Source: Oscillospiraceae bacterium | GTDB lineage: Bacteria; Bacillota; Clostridia; Oscillospirales; Oscillospiraceae | Direction: 5' to 3' | Length of the DNA: 64,000 bases | Assembly: GCA_017455685.1 (NCBI GenBank) | Contig: JAFSZH010000041.1 | Span: 162,545 to 226,544, forward strand | In this document: positions 36,045 through 45,582 of the stretch, piece after piece | Position numbering within the stretch: the stretch's first letter is position 1 | Layout: every line of letters begins with the position of its first letter | Made by a program: the position numbers and the translations under genes | The notes under the pieces: generated by a model | Database searches by the model: none | Told to the model about the DNA's origin: nothing | Seen by the model: only the letters and a program-made list of their open reading frames with translations

Positions 36045-36602
36045 ATGACCGAAAAAGGAAAGCTGCTGGTGGTCTCCGGGCCTTCCGGAGTGGGAAAATC
36101 CACCGTCATCGGCATTTTGATGAAATTGCGGGGCAATATGGAGTTTTCCGTATCCGCTACGACCCGCTCGCCCCGTCCGGGGGAGCAGGACGGGGTGGAT
36201 TACTTCTTCGTCTCCCGGGAGCGCTTTGACGAGATGGTGGAAAACGACGAGCTTCTGGAGCACGCCACCTTCGTTGGCAACAGCTACGGCACTCCCCGGT
36301 CCCAGGTGGAATCCCGCATCGAAAACGGCATCACCGTGGTGCTGGATATCGAGGTACAGGGCGCCGCGCAGGTAAAGGAAAAAATGCCGGAGGCCATCAC
36401 CGTGTTTATGGCCCCGCCCAGTCTGGACGCGCTGGAAAGCCGTCTTCGCGGCCGCGGGACGGAGACGGAGGAAACGATCCTCTCCCGTCTGGAAACCGCC
36501 CGCAGGGAGCTCTTGCTGGCCCCCAGATACGATTACACCGTGATCAATGACGTTCCCGAGAGAGCCGCCGAGGAGCTCCGGGACATTCTTGATAAAAACT
36601 GA
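36045..36602 (+). CDS. gmk: Guanylate kinase
   Basis: Phosphorylates GMP to GDP. The 185-residue protein has the P-loop GPSGVGKST near 12-20 and the GMP-binding stretch SATTRSPRPGEQDGVDYFFVS. Start ATG at 36045 follows ggagagcaa; upstream in-frame sequence overlaps remA. Length is normal. Confidence 0.96.
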   Translation: MTEKGKLLVVSGPSGVGKSTVIGILMKLRGNMEFSVSATTRSPRPGEQDGVDYFFVSRERFDEMVENDELLEHATFVGNSYGTPRSQVESRIENGITVVLDIEVQGAAQVKEKMPEAITVFMAPPSLDALESRLRGRGTETEETILSRLETARRELLLAPRYDYTVINDVPERAAEELRDILDKN

Positions 36603-36650
36603 TCCAAAGGGAAAGAAATCAAATCCGGCGCTGTGCCGGTAAGGAAAGGA

Positions 36651-36860
36651 ATGGAATTCGTTATGATGCTTTATCCGCCTATGGCAAGTCTTGTGGACAA
36701 GGTGGGCAGCAGCTATCTGCTGGTCAATCTGGTGGCCCGCCGGGCACGTGAAATCGCCGGTCATGCGGAGGAAGAACAGGAGCACCTCGATAAAAAGCCC
36801 GTATCCATGGCCATTGACGAGATCTACTCCGGCAAGCTGACTCTTAAAGAGGATGAATAA
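36651..36860 (+). CDS. rpoZ: RNA polymerase omega subunit
   Basis: A short protein (69 residues from the chosen ATG) with LYPPMASLVDKVGSSYLLVNLVARRAREIA and the conserved KPVSMAIDEIYSGKL. Omega assists assembly of RNA polymerase. ATG at 36651 follows aaggaaagga; ATG at 36663 would give the commoner MMLYPP start but has a poorly spaced ribosome site. It overlaps priA by eight bases. Confidence 0.92.
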   Translation: MEFVMMLYPPMASLVDKVGSSYLLVNLVARRAREIAGHAEEEQEHLDKKPVSMAIDEIYSGKLTLKEDE

Positions 36861-39321
36861 CCCTCCGGCCGCAGCGAAGATCGCTGTTGCCGCCGCCACA
36901 TATTGGCTTGACCGTGACTATGACTATCTGATCCCCCCGTCCCTGACGGAAAAGGTCGTTCCCGGCGTCCGGGTCACAGTGCCCTTCGGCCGGGGGAACC
37001 GCCGGACCGAGGGGATCGTTCTCTCCGTAGGTCCGGCAGAGGACCGGGGCATAGAGCTCAAAAACGTGGCCTCCGTGCTGGACCGGGAACCGGCCCTTTC
37101 CAAGGAAATGCTTCATCTGGCCGTCTGGCTCCGGGGCAGATATTTCTGTCCGGTGTACGACGTGGTCCACGCCATGCTCCCCGCCGGCCTCTGGTATCAG
37201 CTGGAATCGGTGTATGCCCTCTGTTCCGGCGTGGACAGGGAAACGGCATATGAGGCAGCCGGGAGATCAAAACAGGAGATACTGATCCTGGACGCGGTGT
37301 TCGCCCACGGCGGAAGCTGTCCGGCAGAGGATCTGGAACGGCTCTTTGACGGCGCAAGTCCCTCCCGGGCTCTGCAGAGCCTTATCAAAAAAGAGATACT
37401 GCAGACAGACAGCCGGGAAAAGCGCCGCATCGGAGACAAGAAGATCCGCATGGTCTCTCTGGCCGTACCGGTCCCCGAGGCCCGGGACCTTGCCCTGAAG
37501 AAGGAACGACGTGCGCCGATGCAGTCGGCGGTCCTTCGTCTATTGTGTACGCTGGAACGGGTGTCCCTCTCGGAGCTGTGCTATTTCACCGGCGCGTCGT
37601 CTGCCACGGTCAATACTCTGGAAAAGAGCGGCGTGCTGACGATCACCCAGGAAGAGGTTTTTCGCCGTCCCGGCTATTCCGCCGGAGAGGAACAGAGCCT
37701 TCCCGCGCTGAATGCGGAGCAGCAGAGAGCCTTTGAAGGGCTCATGGCGCTGTATGACGGAGAGCATCCCTCCGCCTCTCTACTTCACGGCGTCACCGGC
37801 AGCGGCAAGACCACCGTATACGTGCATCTCATTCACGAAATGCTGCGGCGGGGGAGATCTTCCATTCTCCTTGTGCCGGAGATCGCGCTTACGCCGCAGA
37901 TGATCCGGATTTTTTCCTCCTATTTCGGAGAAAATATCGCTGTCCTCCACAGCTCTCTGGCGGTGGGCGAGCGCTACGACGAATGGAAGCGCATCAGGTC
38001 CGGACAGGCCCGTGTGGTCATCGGCACACGGAGCGCCGTATTTGCCCCCTGCCGCGACCTGGGTCTCATCATCATCGACGAGGAACAGGAATATACCTAT
38101 AAATCCGAGAACTCTCCCCGTTATCACGCCCGGGACGTGGCGAAGTACAGAGTTGTGTCCAACAACGGCATGCTCCTTCTGGGCTCTGCCACGCCTGATC
38201 TGGAGAGCATGTACTGGGCGCAGCAGGGGAAGTACCGGTATTTCCGCCTGGAGAAGCGCTTCAACGAGGGCCTGCTTCCATCCGTGAAGATCGTGGATAT
38301 GCGCTCTGAGCTTGCCGAGGGCAACGGCTCGGCGCTGAGCCGCCGTTTGATCGACGAGATCAGGGAAAACATCCGCAGGGGAGAACAGAGCATCCTCTTT
38401 CTGAATCGGCGCGGCACCTCCAGTCTGATCGCCTGCGGCGAGTGCGGTTTCACCTACACGTGCCCCAACTGCAGCGTACATCTCACCTGGCACGGCCGCA
38501 ACCGAAGGCTGATGTGCCATCACTGCGGGTATTCCCGGCCCATGGACGACAGGTGCCCCGAGTGCGGCGGATTGCTGAACCACTTTGGGACCGGGACGCA
38601 GAAGCTGGAGGACGAGCTGCGAGAGGCGTTTCCGGATACGGAGATCCTGCGCATGGACGCGGACTCTGTCTCGCCCGCCGGGTCCCACGAAAAGATCCTG
38701 TCCAGATTTCGGGAGCAGAAGATCCCCATTCTGCTGGGGACCCAGATGGTCGCCAAGGGACTGGATTTTGAAAACGTGACGCTGGTGGGCGTGATCAGCG
38801 CGGACCAGTCGCTGTATACCGGCGATTACCGCGCCTCCGAGCGCTGCTTTTCCCTTATCACCCAGGTGGTGGGCCGCTCCGGCCGGGGAGAGCGTCCGGG
38901 CCGGGCCGTTATCCAGACCTTTACCCCCAATAATCAGGTGATCCGTCTGGCGGCGGAGCAGGATTACGACGCTTTTTACGCTCTGGAGATCGAACTGCGT
39001 CGGCTGCAGGACTGCCCGCCCTTTTCCGATATCGTTACCGTGACTGCCTCCGGCGCCGACGAGTCTGCCGTAATGCGCTGCTGCGCCTACGTCCGGGACG
39101 TGCTCCAAAGGGAACTACGGGACGAAGACAGCTGCCGCGTCCTTGGTCCCGCGCCCCTGCCCGTGGTGCGCGTCAACAATCTCTACCGGTATCACGTGAC
39201 GCTGCACTGTGAATATTCAAAACGGATCCGGACGCTGATCTCCAGCGTGCTGATCCAATGCAATACCGCAAAAGAATTCAAGGGTGTATCCGTCTTTGCG
39301 GATTACAACCCGATGGAGTGA
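36853..39321 (+). CDS. priA: Primosomal replication helicase PriA
   Basis: PriA restarts stalled forks by loading the replicative helicase. The 822-residue protein has an N-terminal DNA-binding part (YWLDRDYDYLIPPSL), Walker A GVTGSGKT near 313-320, a DEEQ-type Walker B near 409 (IIIDEEQEYTYKSENSPRYHARDVA), a zinc region with eight Cys near 527-575, and the VVGRSGRGERPGRAVIQTF helicase motif. The DEEQ in place of DEEH is seen in clostridial PriA. Confidence 0.97.
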   Translation: MNNPPAAAKIAVAAATYWLDRDYDYLIPPSLTEKVVPGVRVTVPFGRGNRRTEGIVLSVGPAEDRGIELKNVASVLDREPALSKEMLHLAVWLRGRYFCPVYDVVHAMLPAGLWYQLESVYALCSGVDRETAYEAAGRSKQEILILDAVFAHGGSCPAEDLERLFDGASPSRALQSLIKKEILQTDSREKRRIGDKKIRMVSLAVPVPEARDLALKKERRAPMQSAVLRLLCTLERVSLSELCYFTGASSATVNTLEKSGVLTITQEEVFRRPGYSAGEEQSLPALNAEQQRAFEGLMALYDGEHPSASLLHGVTGSGKTTVYVHLIHEMLRRGRSSILLVPEIALTPQMIRIFSSYFGENIAVLHSSLAVGERYDEWKRIRSGQARVVIGTRSAVFAPCRDLGLIIIDEEQEYTYKSENSPRYHARDVAKYRVVSNNGMLLLGSATPDLESMYWAQQGKYRYFRLEKRFNEGLLPSVKIVDMRSELAEGNGSALSRRLIDEIRENIRRGEQSILFLNRRGTSSLIACGECGFTYTCPNCSVHLTWHGRNRRLMCHHCGYSRPMDDRCPECGGLLNHFGTGTQKLEDELREAFPDTEILRMDADSVSPAGSHEKILSRFREQKIPILLGTQMVAKGLDFENVTLVGVISADQSLYTGDYRASERCFSLITQVVGRSGRGERPGRAVIQTFTPNNQVIRLAAEQDYDAFYALEIELRRLQDCPPFSDIVTVTASGADESAVMRCCAYVRDVLQRELRDEDSCRVLGPAPLPVVRVNNLYRYHVTLHCEYSKRIRTLISSVLIQCNTAKEFKGVSVFADYNPME

Positions 39322-39326
39322 CGAAA

Positions 39327-39845
39327 ATGGCATTGAGAAACGTATTGACCGACGGCAACCCCGCCCTGCGCCGTGTGTGCCGGCCCTACACCGAGTTCGG
39401 CCCCCGTCTCCACGAGCTGCTGGACGATATGCGCGAGACGCTTGAAGCGGAAAACGGGGTGGGTCTTGCCGCGCCCCAGGTGGGCATCATCCGCCGGGCC
39501 TGCATCGTTTTGGAAACGAACGTGGAGGAAGGGCAGGAGGAGTATATCATCGAGCTCGTCAACCCGGAGATCATCTCTTCCGAGGGGGAGCAGGAGGGCG
39601 GCGAGGGCTGCCTCAGCTTCCCCGGGGAATACGGCATCGTCAAGCGGCCCGAAAAGGTCACCGTGCGCGCCCAGGACCGGAACGGCAAGCCTTTTGAGGT
39701 CAGCGGCACCGGTCTGACTGCCCGGGCCTTCTGCCACGAGATCGACCATCTCAACGGTATCCTGTTCGTGGATAAGGCCGAGCGGATGCTCACCCCCGAG
39801 GAGCTGGGCATGGGCGAAGACGACGAAGGAGACGAAGACGAATGA
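39327..39845 (+). CDS. def: Peptide deformylase
   Basis: Removes the N-formyl group of new proteins. The 172-residue enzyme has all three motifs: GVGLAAPQVG near 45-54, EGCLSFP near 93-99 with the metal Cys, and HEIDH near 137-141. The C-terminus is acidic (EDDEGDEDE). It overlaps fmt by four bases, pairing formyl removal with formyl addition. Confidence 0.97.
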   Translation: MALRNVLTDGNPALRRVCRPYTEFGPRLHELLDDMRETLEAENGVGLAAPQVGIIRRACIVLETNVEEGQEEYIIELVNPEIISSEGEQEGGEGCLSFPGEYGIVKRPEKVTVRAQDRNGKPFEVSGTGLTARAFCHEIDHLNGILFVDKAERMLTPEELGMGEDDEGDEDE

Positions 39846-40765
39846 GGATCGTCTTTCTGGGTACGCCGGACTTTGCACGGGCCTCACTCGAAGCGCTGCT
39901 CCGTGACGGACAGGACGTGATCGCCGTTTTCACCCAGCCGGACAGAGCCAAGGGCCGGGGAATGCAGCTGTCCTTTTCTCCGGTGAAGGAGCTGGCGGTC
40001 GTGCACGGGATCCCCGTGTATCAGCCCGAGACCTTCAAGGACGGCGAGGCCGTCCGCATCCTCCGTGCGCTGTCTCCCGATCTGGTCATCGCCGTGGCTT
40101 ACGGCCGCATCCTGCCGGAGGATTTCCTTGCCGTGCCCCGGCTGGGGAGCATCAATCTCCACGGGTCGCTGCTGCCCAGATACCGGGGCGCCGCGCCCAT
40201 CCAGTGGGCGGTCCTCAACGGGGATAAAACCACCGGCGTCACCGTGCAGTATATGTCGAAGCGCATGGACGCGGGGGATATCATATCCACCGCCGAGACG
40301 GAGATCGGCGAATTCGAGACCTCCGGGAAGCTCTTCGACCGGCTGATGATCATGGGCGCGGAGCTGCTGGTCAAAACGGTCCGTTCTATGGCCGACGGCA
40401 CAGCCGCCCGGGTTCCGCAAAACGAGGAGGACGCCACCTACACAGTCATGCTGGACAAGAGCATGTGTCCCATCGACTGGAGCAAAATGCCCAGGGAGAT
40501 CGTGAAGCACATCTGCGGCCTGGACCCCTGGCCCGTGGCCACGGCCCGTCTGCGCGGGACGGAGGTGCGCGTGTTCGGCGCGGAATATACCGAAAATGAC
40601 ACGACCCTCGCCCCCGGGAAGATCGTTTCCGCCGGGAAAAAGGGCATTGAAGTTGCCTGTGGCGGTGGGAAGACGCTGCTCCTCACCGAGATCCAGCCCG
40701 CCGGAAAGAAGCGGATGAGCGCCGCTGCTTTCCTGCTGGGCCACCCGATAAAAGCCGATGAGTGA
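39842..40765 (+). CDS. fmt: Methionyl-tRNA formyltransferase
   Basis: Formylates initiator Met-tRNA using 10-formyl-THF. The 307-residue protein has FLGTPDFARASLEAL at the N-terminus, the catalytic NLHGSLLPRYRGAAPIQWAVLNGDKTTGVTVQ near 105-136 and a C-terminal tRNA-binding domain. It overlaps rsmB by eight bases. Confidence 0.97.
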   Translation: MRIVFLGTPDFARASLEALLRDGQDVIAVFTQPDRAKGRGMQLSFSPVKELAVVHGIPVYQPETFKDGEAVRILRALSPDLVIAVAYGRILPEDFLAVPRLGSINLHGSLLPRYRGAAPIQWAVLNGDKTTGVTVQYMSKRMDAGDIISTAETEIGEFETSGKLFDRLMIMGAELLVKTVRSMADGTAARVPQNEEDATYTVMLDKSMCPIDWSKMPREIVKHICGLDPWPVATARLRGTEVRVFGAEYTENDTTLAPGKIVSAGKKGIEVACGGGKTLLLTEIQPAGKKRMSAAAFLLGHPIKADE

Positions 40766-42065
40766 AGTATCCAACGCCCGCCGGGCGGCGGCTTACGTGC
40801 TGCGCCGCTGCCGGCGCTTCGACGCCTGGTCCCAGCAGACTATCCGCAGTGCCGCGGAGCAGTATTCGCTGGATGAGCGCGACGCCGCGCTCTGCTCCCA
40901 GCTCTGTCTGAGCGTGCTGCGGAACGCCGCTCTGTGCGACTGGTATATCGACGCTTTTTCCAGCACTCCCAGCGTTAAGCTGCAGCCGCAGATCCTGGAT
41001 CTTCTGCGTCTTGGCGTGTGTCAGATCCTGTTTCTGGACAAGATCCCGGACCACGCAGCGGTGAGTCAGACGGTCACCCAGGCGAAAGCCGTCAATCCGC
41101 GCGCCGCCGGGCTGGTGAACGCCGTGCTGCGCCGCATCGCAGAGAGAAAGTACGATCTCCCACCCCTGCCCGAACCGGGCACCGCAAGGGAGCTCTCCAT
41201 CCGATACAGCCATCCGCTGTGGCTGTGTGAAAAACTGGTGAATGAGTACGGCTTCGAGCACGCCAAAGCGTTTCTGGAAGCCTCCAACCGGGAAAGCGAT
41301 CTGACGCTGACGGTGAATCTCTGCCGCACCGAACCGGACAAGCTAGCGGAAAAGCTCCGTGCCAACGGATATGAGGTCATGCGCAGTCCGCTGACTCCCG
41401 TATCCCTGGTCCTGGGGGAGAGCGCTTCCGTTCCCATGCTGCCCGGATTTGAAGAGGGTGAGTTCTTCGTTCAGGACGCGGCAGCCACCCTTCCCGTGCT
41501 CAGCGCCGATCCCGGCCACAGAGACCGGGTGCTGGACGTGTGCGCCGCTCCGGGAGGAAAGAGCTTTCTCTGCGCCGTGCTTATGGGAGATATGGGGGAG
41601 ATCCTCGCCTGCGATATCCACGAAAACAAGCTCTCACGCATTGAGGAGGGCGCGAAGCGCCTGGGCTTTTCCTCTGTCCGGACCGCCCCCATGGACGCTT
41701 CCAAGCCCTATGAACAGCTGAAAGAGTCCTTCGATCTGGTACTGGCTGACGCACCCTGCTCTGGCATGGGCGTGATCCGGAAGAAGCCGGAGATCCGTTA
41801 CAAGGACCCAAAGGATCTTCTGGCGCTCCCCGCCGTACAGCTTCGCATCCTGGAAGGGGCCGCATCCTGTGTGAAGCCGGGAGGCAAGCTGGTCTACTCC
41901 ACCTGCACCGTCTTTCGCGAGGAAAACGGGGAGGTCGTTTCCGCGTTCCTTGCCCGGCATCCGGACTTCCGGGCCGTGGAGGAGCGTACCGTATGGCCCC
42001 AGGAATACGGCACGGACGGATTCTATTACTGTAAAATGATGAAATATGAGAACGATCAACGATAA
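40758..42065 (+). CDS. rsmB: 16S rRNA (cytosine-967-C5)-methyltransferase RsmB
   Basis: The 435-residue protein has an N-terminal NusB-like RNA-binding domain and a C-terminal methyltransferase fold: SAM motif LDVCAAPGGKS near 257-267, DAPCSGMG near 331-338 and the catalytic-cysteine region STCTVFREENGEVV near 381. It overlaps rlmN by 20 bases. Confidence 0.95.
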   Translation: MSEVSNARRAAAYVLRRCRRFDAWSQQTIRSAAEQYSLDERDAALCSQLCLSVLRNAALCDWYIDAFSSTPSVKLQPQILDLLRLGVCQILFLDKIPDHAAVSQTVTQAKAVNPRAAGLVNAVLRRIAERKYDLPPLPEPGTARELSIRYSHPLWLCEKLVNEYGFEHAKAFLEASNRESDLTLTVNLCRTEPDKLAEKLRANGYEVMRSPLTPVSLVLGESASVPMLPGFEEGEFFVQDAAATLPVLSADPGHRDRVLDVCAAPGGKSFLCAVLMGDMGEILACDIHENKLSRIEEGAKRLGFSSVRTAPMDASKPYEQLKESFDLVLADAPCSGMGVIRKKPEIRYKDPKDLLALPAVQLRILEGAASCVKPGGKLVYSTCTVFREENGEVVSAFLARHPDFRAVEERTVWPQEYGTDGFYYCKMMKYENDQR

Positions 42066-43095
42066 AACAGATATCAAGTCGCTGACGCCGGAGGAGCTGG
42101 GCGAGGCTTTCAGGGAGCTCGGCCTGGCGTCTTATCGGGCAAAGCAGGTGTTCGCCTGGCTGTCCCGTGGCTGCGGAGATTTCGCAGAGATGACCGACCT
42201 GCCCAAGGCGCTGCGGGAACAGCTCGCCGAGAGCTTCCACCTGTACGCCCCCGCGGTGATGCGTCGGCTGGAATCCGCCGAGGACGGCACGCAGAAATTC
42301 CTTTGGAAGCTCCACGACGGCAACGCCGTGGAGACCGTCGTCATGCGCTATCATTACGGCAACACGGTATGCATCTCCTCCCAGGTGGGCTGCAGACAGG
42401 GCTGCGCCTTCTGTGCCTCCGCCATCGGCGGACTGGTACGGGATCTGACCCCCGGAGAAATGCTCGACGAGGTGCTTTATTCCGAAAAGGAATCCGGCCT
42501 TGAGATCTCTCATATCGTTCTGATGGGCATCGGGGAGCCACTGGACAACTTCGACAACGTCATGCGTTTTCTGGAGCTTGTCAACCATCCGCGGGGTCGG
42601 AACATCAGCATGCGGCATATCTCCCTTTCCACCTGCGGGATCCTGGAGCGCTTTGAAGATCTGGAAAAGCGGGATCTGCAGCTGACGCTGTCCGTTTCGC
42701 TCCACGCGCCGGACGATGCGACCCGTTCCCGCCTCATGCCCGCCAACCGGGGCAGGGGAGTGGACGCACTTTTCTCAAAATGTCAGGAGTACTTTCGCGT
42801 CACCGGACGAAGGATCTCCTTCGAATATGCCATGATCGCCGGGGTAAACGACTCTCCGGAGCAGGCGGAGCTTCTGGCCCGGCGGGTCAAGCCCCTTGCC
42901 GCTCACGTGAATCTTATCCCGCTCAACCACGTGGACGAGAGGAGCTTTGAACCCTCCGACGAATCGACCATCAAACGGTTTACGGAAATACTGCAGAAAA
43001 ACGGCGTCAACGTGACCGTTCGGCGGAAGCTGGGCAGCGACGTGAACGCTTCCTGCGGACAGCTGCGGCGCGGTGCCGCCATGGAGGCAGAATGA
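42046..43095 (+). CDS. rlmN: Dual-specificity RNA methyltransferase RlmN
   Basis: A radical-SAM enzyme methylating A2503 of 23S rRNA and A37 of some tRNAs. The 349-residue protein has the cluster motif CRQGCAFC near 116-123, SVSLHAPDDATRSRLMPANR, and the second catalytic Cys in NASCGQLRR near 335. It overlaps prpC by four bases. Confidence 0.96.
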   Translation: MRTINDKTDIKSLTPEELGEAFRELGLASYRAKQVFAWLSRGCGDFAEMTDLPKALREQLAESFHLYAPAVMRRLESAEDGTQKFLWKLHDGNAVETVVMRYHYGNTVCISSQVGCRQGCAFCASAIGGLVRDLTPGEMLDEVLYSEKESGLEISHIVLMGIGEPLDNFDNVMRFLELVNHPRGRNISMRHISLSTCGILERFEDLEKRDLQLTLSVSLHAPDDATRSRLMPANRGRGVDALFSKCQEYFRVTGRRISFEYAMIAGVNDSPEQAELLARRVKPLAAHVNLIPLNHVDERSFEPSDESTIKRFTEILQKNGVNVTVRRKLGSDVNASCGQLRRGAAMEAE

Positions 43096-43823
43096 ACGTT
43101 TTCGCGATCTCGGACCGCGGCAAGGTCCGACAACAGAATGAAGACGCGGTTTTCTATCGTCTTGACGAGGAAAACGGCGTGGGGCTTGCCGTGCTCTGCG
43201 ACGGCATGGGCGGTGAAAAAGCCGGGGAAGTGGCATCGGCGACCGCCGGGAAGGCGTTTCTCGACTACGCGGAGAAGACGTTTTTGTCCTCAGACGTGCC
43301 CATCGCCTCAGACGTGGCCCGGGAGGCGGCTGCTTATGCCAATCTGCAGGTCTACGACCGCGCCATGCGGGACGAAGCCTGCGCCGGCATGGGCACCACG
43401 TTAGTGGCTGTCGTAATCGAGCCGGACGACGCCTGCGTGGTCAACGTGGGCGACAGCCGCTGCTACTGGCTGGCGGAAGGCCAGCTGCAGCAGGTGACCC
43501 GGGACCACTCGCTTGTCCAGGATATGGTGGATCACGGTCAGCTCACGCCCTCGGAGGCCGGCACCCATCCCCGCAGGAACGTGATCACCCGGGCGGTGGG
43601 GGTCCAGCGCCGCATCGTAAGCGATATCTTCCGGCTGGATCTGCGGCCGGGTGACAGGCTGCTCCTCTGCTCGGACGGTTTGAGCAATCAGGTGACCCGG
43701 CAGGAAATGGAACAGATCCTTCTTGCGGAGCCGGCGCTGGACATAGCCGCAGAAAAACTGCTGGCGATGGCGCTGGACCGGGGCGCGCCCGACAACGTGT
43801 CCGTTCTGATCCTGGAACGGTAA
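43092..43823 (+). CDS. prpC: PP2C-type protein serine/threonine phosphatase
   Basis: Reverses phosphorylation by the neighbouring PASTA kinase. The 243-residue protein has the metal-binding motifs NEDAVFY, CDGMGGEKAGEVAS near 36-49, GTTLVAVV, NVGDSRCYWL and the closing GAPDNVSVLIL. The order rlmN-prpC-prkC-rsgA is conserved in Firmicutes. Confidence 0.95.
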   Translation: MNVFAISDRGKVRQQNEDAVFYRLDEENGVGLAVLCDGMGGEKAGEVASATAGKAFLDYAEKTFLSSDVPIASDVAREAAAYANLQVYDRAMRDEACAGMGTTLVAVVIEPDDACVVNVGDSRCYWLAEGQLQQVTRDHSLVQDMVDHGQLTPSEAGTHPRRNVITRAVGVQRRIVSDIFRLDLRPGDRLLLCSDGLSNQVTRQEMEQILLAEPALDIAAEKLLAMALDRGAPDNVSVLILER

Positions 43824-43857
43824 GGCAGACAATTCGCAGACCCTTGGGGGGTACGAT

Positions 43858-45582
43858 ATGGATAATGAGATTTTTGAAAACTTTGAGGGCATGATCCTGG
43901 ACGAACGCTATGAACTGCTGGAGCAGATCGGCTCCGGCGGCATGGCCGTGGTATACCGCGCTCTCGACCACCGGCTGAACCGGCAAGTGGCCGTGAAGAT
44001 CATGCGCACGGAGCTGGCCTCCAACGAGAGATTCCGTCAGAGATTCCAGACGGAATCCCACGCCATCGCCAAGCTGAACCACCCGAACATCGTGAGCGTA
44101 TTCGACGTGAGCCACACCGACAGCGTGGAATACATCGTCATGGAGCTGCTGGAGGGAGAGACTCTCAAGCAGTATCTTCGTCAACACGGCCCGCTGGACG
44201 CGCCGACCACCCTGGACTTCTCTCTGCAGATGGCCAAGGCGCTGGATCACGCCCACAAAAAGGGCATTGTCCACCGGGACATCAAGCCGCAGAACATCCT
44301 GCTGGTGGGGGACAACACCATCAAGATCGCTGATTTCGGCATTGCCGACCTGCAGTCGGAAATGCCCAACGCGGAGAATGAGGCCATCGGCAGCGTGCAT
44401 TACATTTCCCCGGAACAGGCCCGCGGCCTTCCCGCCGACGCCCGCAGCGATATCTACTCCATGGGCATCGTCATGTATGAGATGCTCTCCGGCAAGCTGC
44501 CCTTTGACGGTGACGACGACAGGACGATCGCACTGAAGCATCTCTCCGCCGTTCCAACGCCGCTTCGGGAGCTTGTGCCCTCCATTCCCCAGGAGCTGGA
44601 AAAGATCGTCATGAAGGCCATGAACCCCTCTCTGGACGATCGGTATCAGTCTGCCGGACAGATGATCGCGGATCTGGAAAAGTTCCGCCGCATCCTGGCG
44701 GGGGCTCTGGACGAGGTGGACGGGAAGGTATCTCCCCTGGGCAGCGCCGGGGAACTGAACCGGGAGAGCTATCTGCGACGGAAACGCCGCGCCAAGGCCG
44801 TCAGCACCCTTTCCGGCATCTTCGGCGTTATGGCCGTGATCCTGTTCCTGGGCGTATTCCTGTGGAACTACTGGCTCAAGGACATTTTCGCTCCCGGCCA
44901 GCGCATCGAGATCCCTAACTTCGTGGGCAACAACTACGAGACCATCATCAACAGCCGGAATTTCCGCAATATCTTCAACTTCAATCTGACCTATGAGATC
45001 GACCCAGAAGTGGAGAAGGGCATCATCATCAGCCAGCACCCCGAAGCCGGAAAAAGTTACATGCTCTCCGACAAGGGCATCAACGTGGATCTCACCATCA
45101 GCACCGGCGTGATGCTCACCGAGATCCCCGACTATATCGACCACGATTACCGGGAGGCCACCAGCGAGCTGGAAAAGCTGGGCTTCAGCGTGGAAAAGCT
45201 CTACGCCTCTTCCGACGACATCCAGGTCGATTACGTTATGGATATCAGCCCCATGCCCGGCGAAAAACTCCCCGCCGGGGCCACGGTATACGTGACCATC
45301 AGCACGGGCCCCGAGGTGGAAACGGTCAACATGCCCTATCTGGTGGGCTATACCCAGCAGGAAGCGGAAGCGCTTCTGGAGGCCTATCATCTGACGCTCG
45401 TATCCGTGAGCCAGGTCTACAACGACAACTACCCCGCCGGGACCGTAGTGGGGCAGAACGTGGAGGCCGGCACGGAGCTGCCGCTGAACTCCAAGATCTA
45501 TCTGCAGGTATCTCTGGGACCGGAGACCACGCCCACGCCCGAGCCCACCGCCACGCCCGTCCCTGCGGAGGACGCCGGATGA
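43858..45582 (+). CDS. prkC: PASTA-domain serine/threonine protein kinase PrkC
   Basis: A membrane kinase sensing cell-wall fragments. The 574-residue protein has a Hanks-type kinase domain (GSGGMAVVYRA, VAVKIM, HRDIKPQN near 139-146, DFGIA, SPEQARG), one membrane helix near 317-338, and three extracellular PASTA domains beginning near 351 (IEIPNFVGNNYE, TEIPDYIDHDYRE, VNMPYLVGYTQQEAE). The C-terminus is a Pro/Thr-rich tail. In Bacillus PrkC promotes spore germination on muropeptides. It overlaps rsgA by four bases. Confidence 0.96.
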   Translation: MDNEIFENFEGMILDERYELLEQIGSGGMAVVYRALDHRLNRQVAVKIMRTELASNERFRQRFQTESHAIAKLNHPNIVSVFDVSHTDSVEYIVMELLEGETLKQYLRQHGPLDAPTTLDFSLQMAKALDHAHKKGIVHRDIKPQNILLVGDNTIKIADFGIADLQSEMPNAENEAIGSVHYISPEQARGLPADARSDIYSMGIVMYEMLSGKLPFDGDDDRTIALKHLSAVPTPLRELVPSIPQELEKIVMKAMNPSLDDRYQSAGQMIADLEKFRRILAGALDEVDGKVSPLGSAGELNRESYLRRKRRAKAVSTLSGIFGVMAVILFLGVFLWNYWLKDIFAPGQRIEIPNFVGNNYETIINSRNFRNIFNFNLTYEIDPEVEKGIIISQHPEAGKSYMLSDKGINVDLTISTGVMLTEIPDYIDHDYREATSELEKLGFSVEKLYASSDDIQVDYVMDISPMPGEKLPAGATVYVTISTGPEVETVNMPYLVGYTQQEAEALLEAYHLTLVSVSQVYNDNYPAGTVVGQNVEAGTELPLNSKIYLQVSLGPETTPTPEPTATPVPAEDAG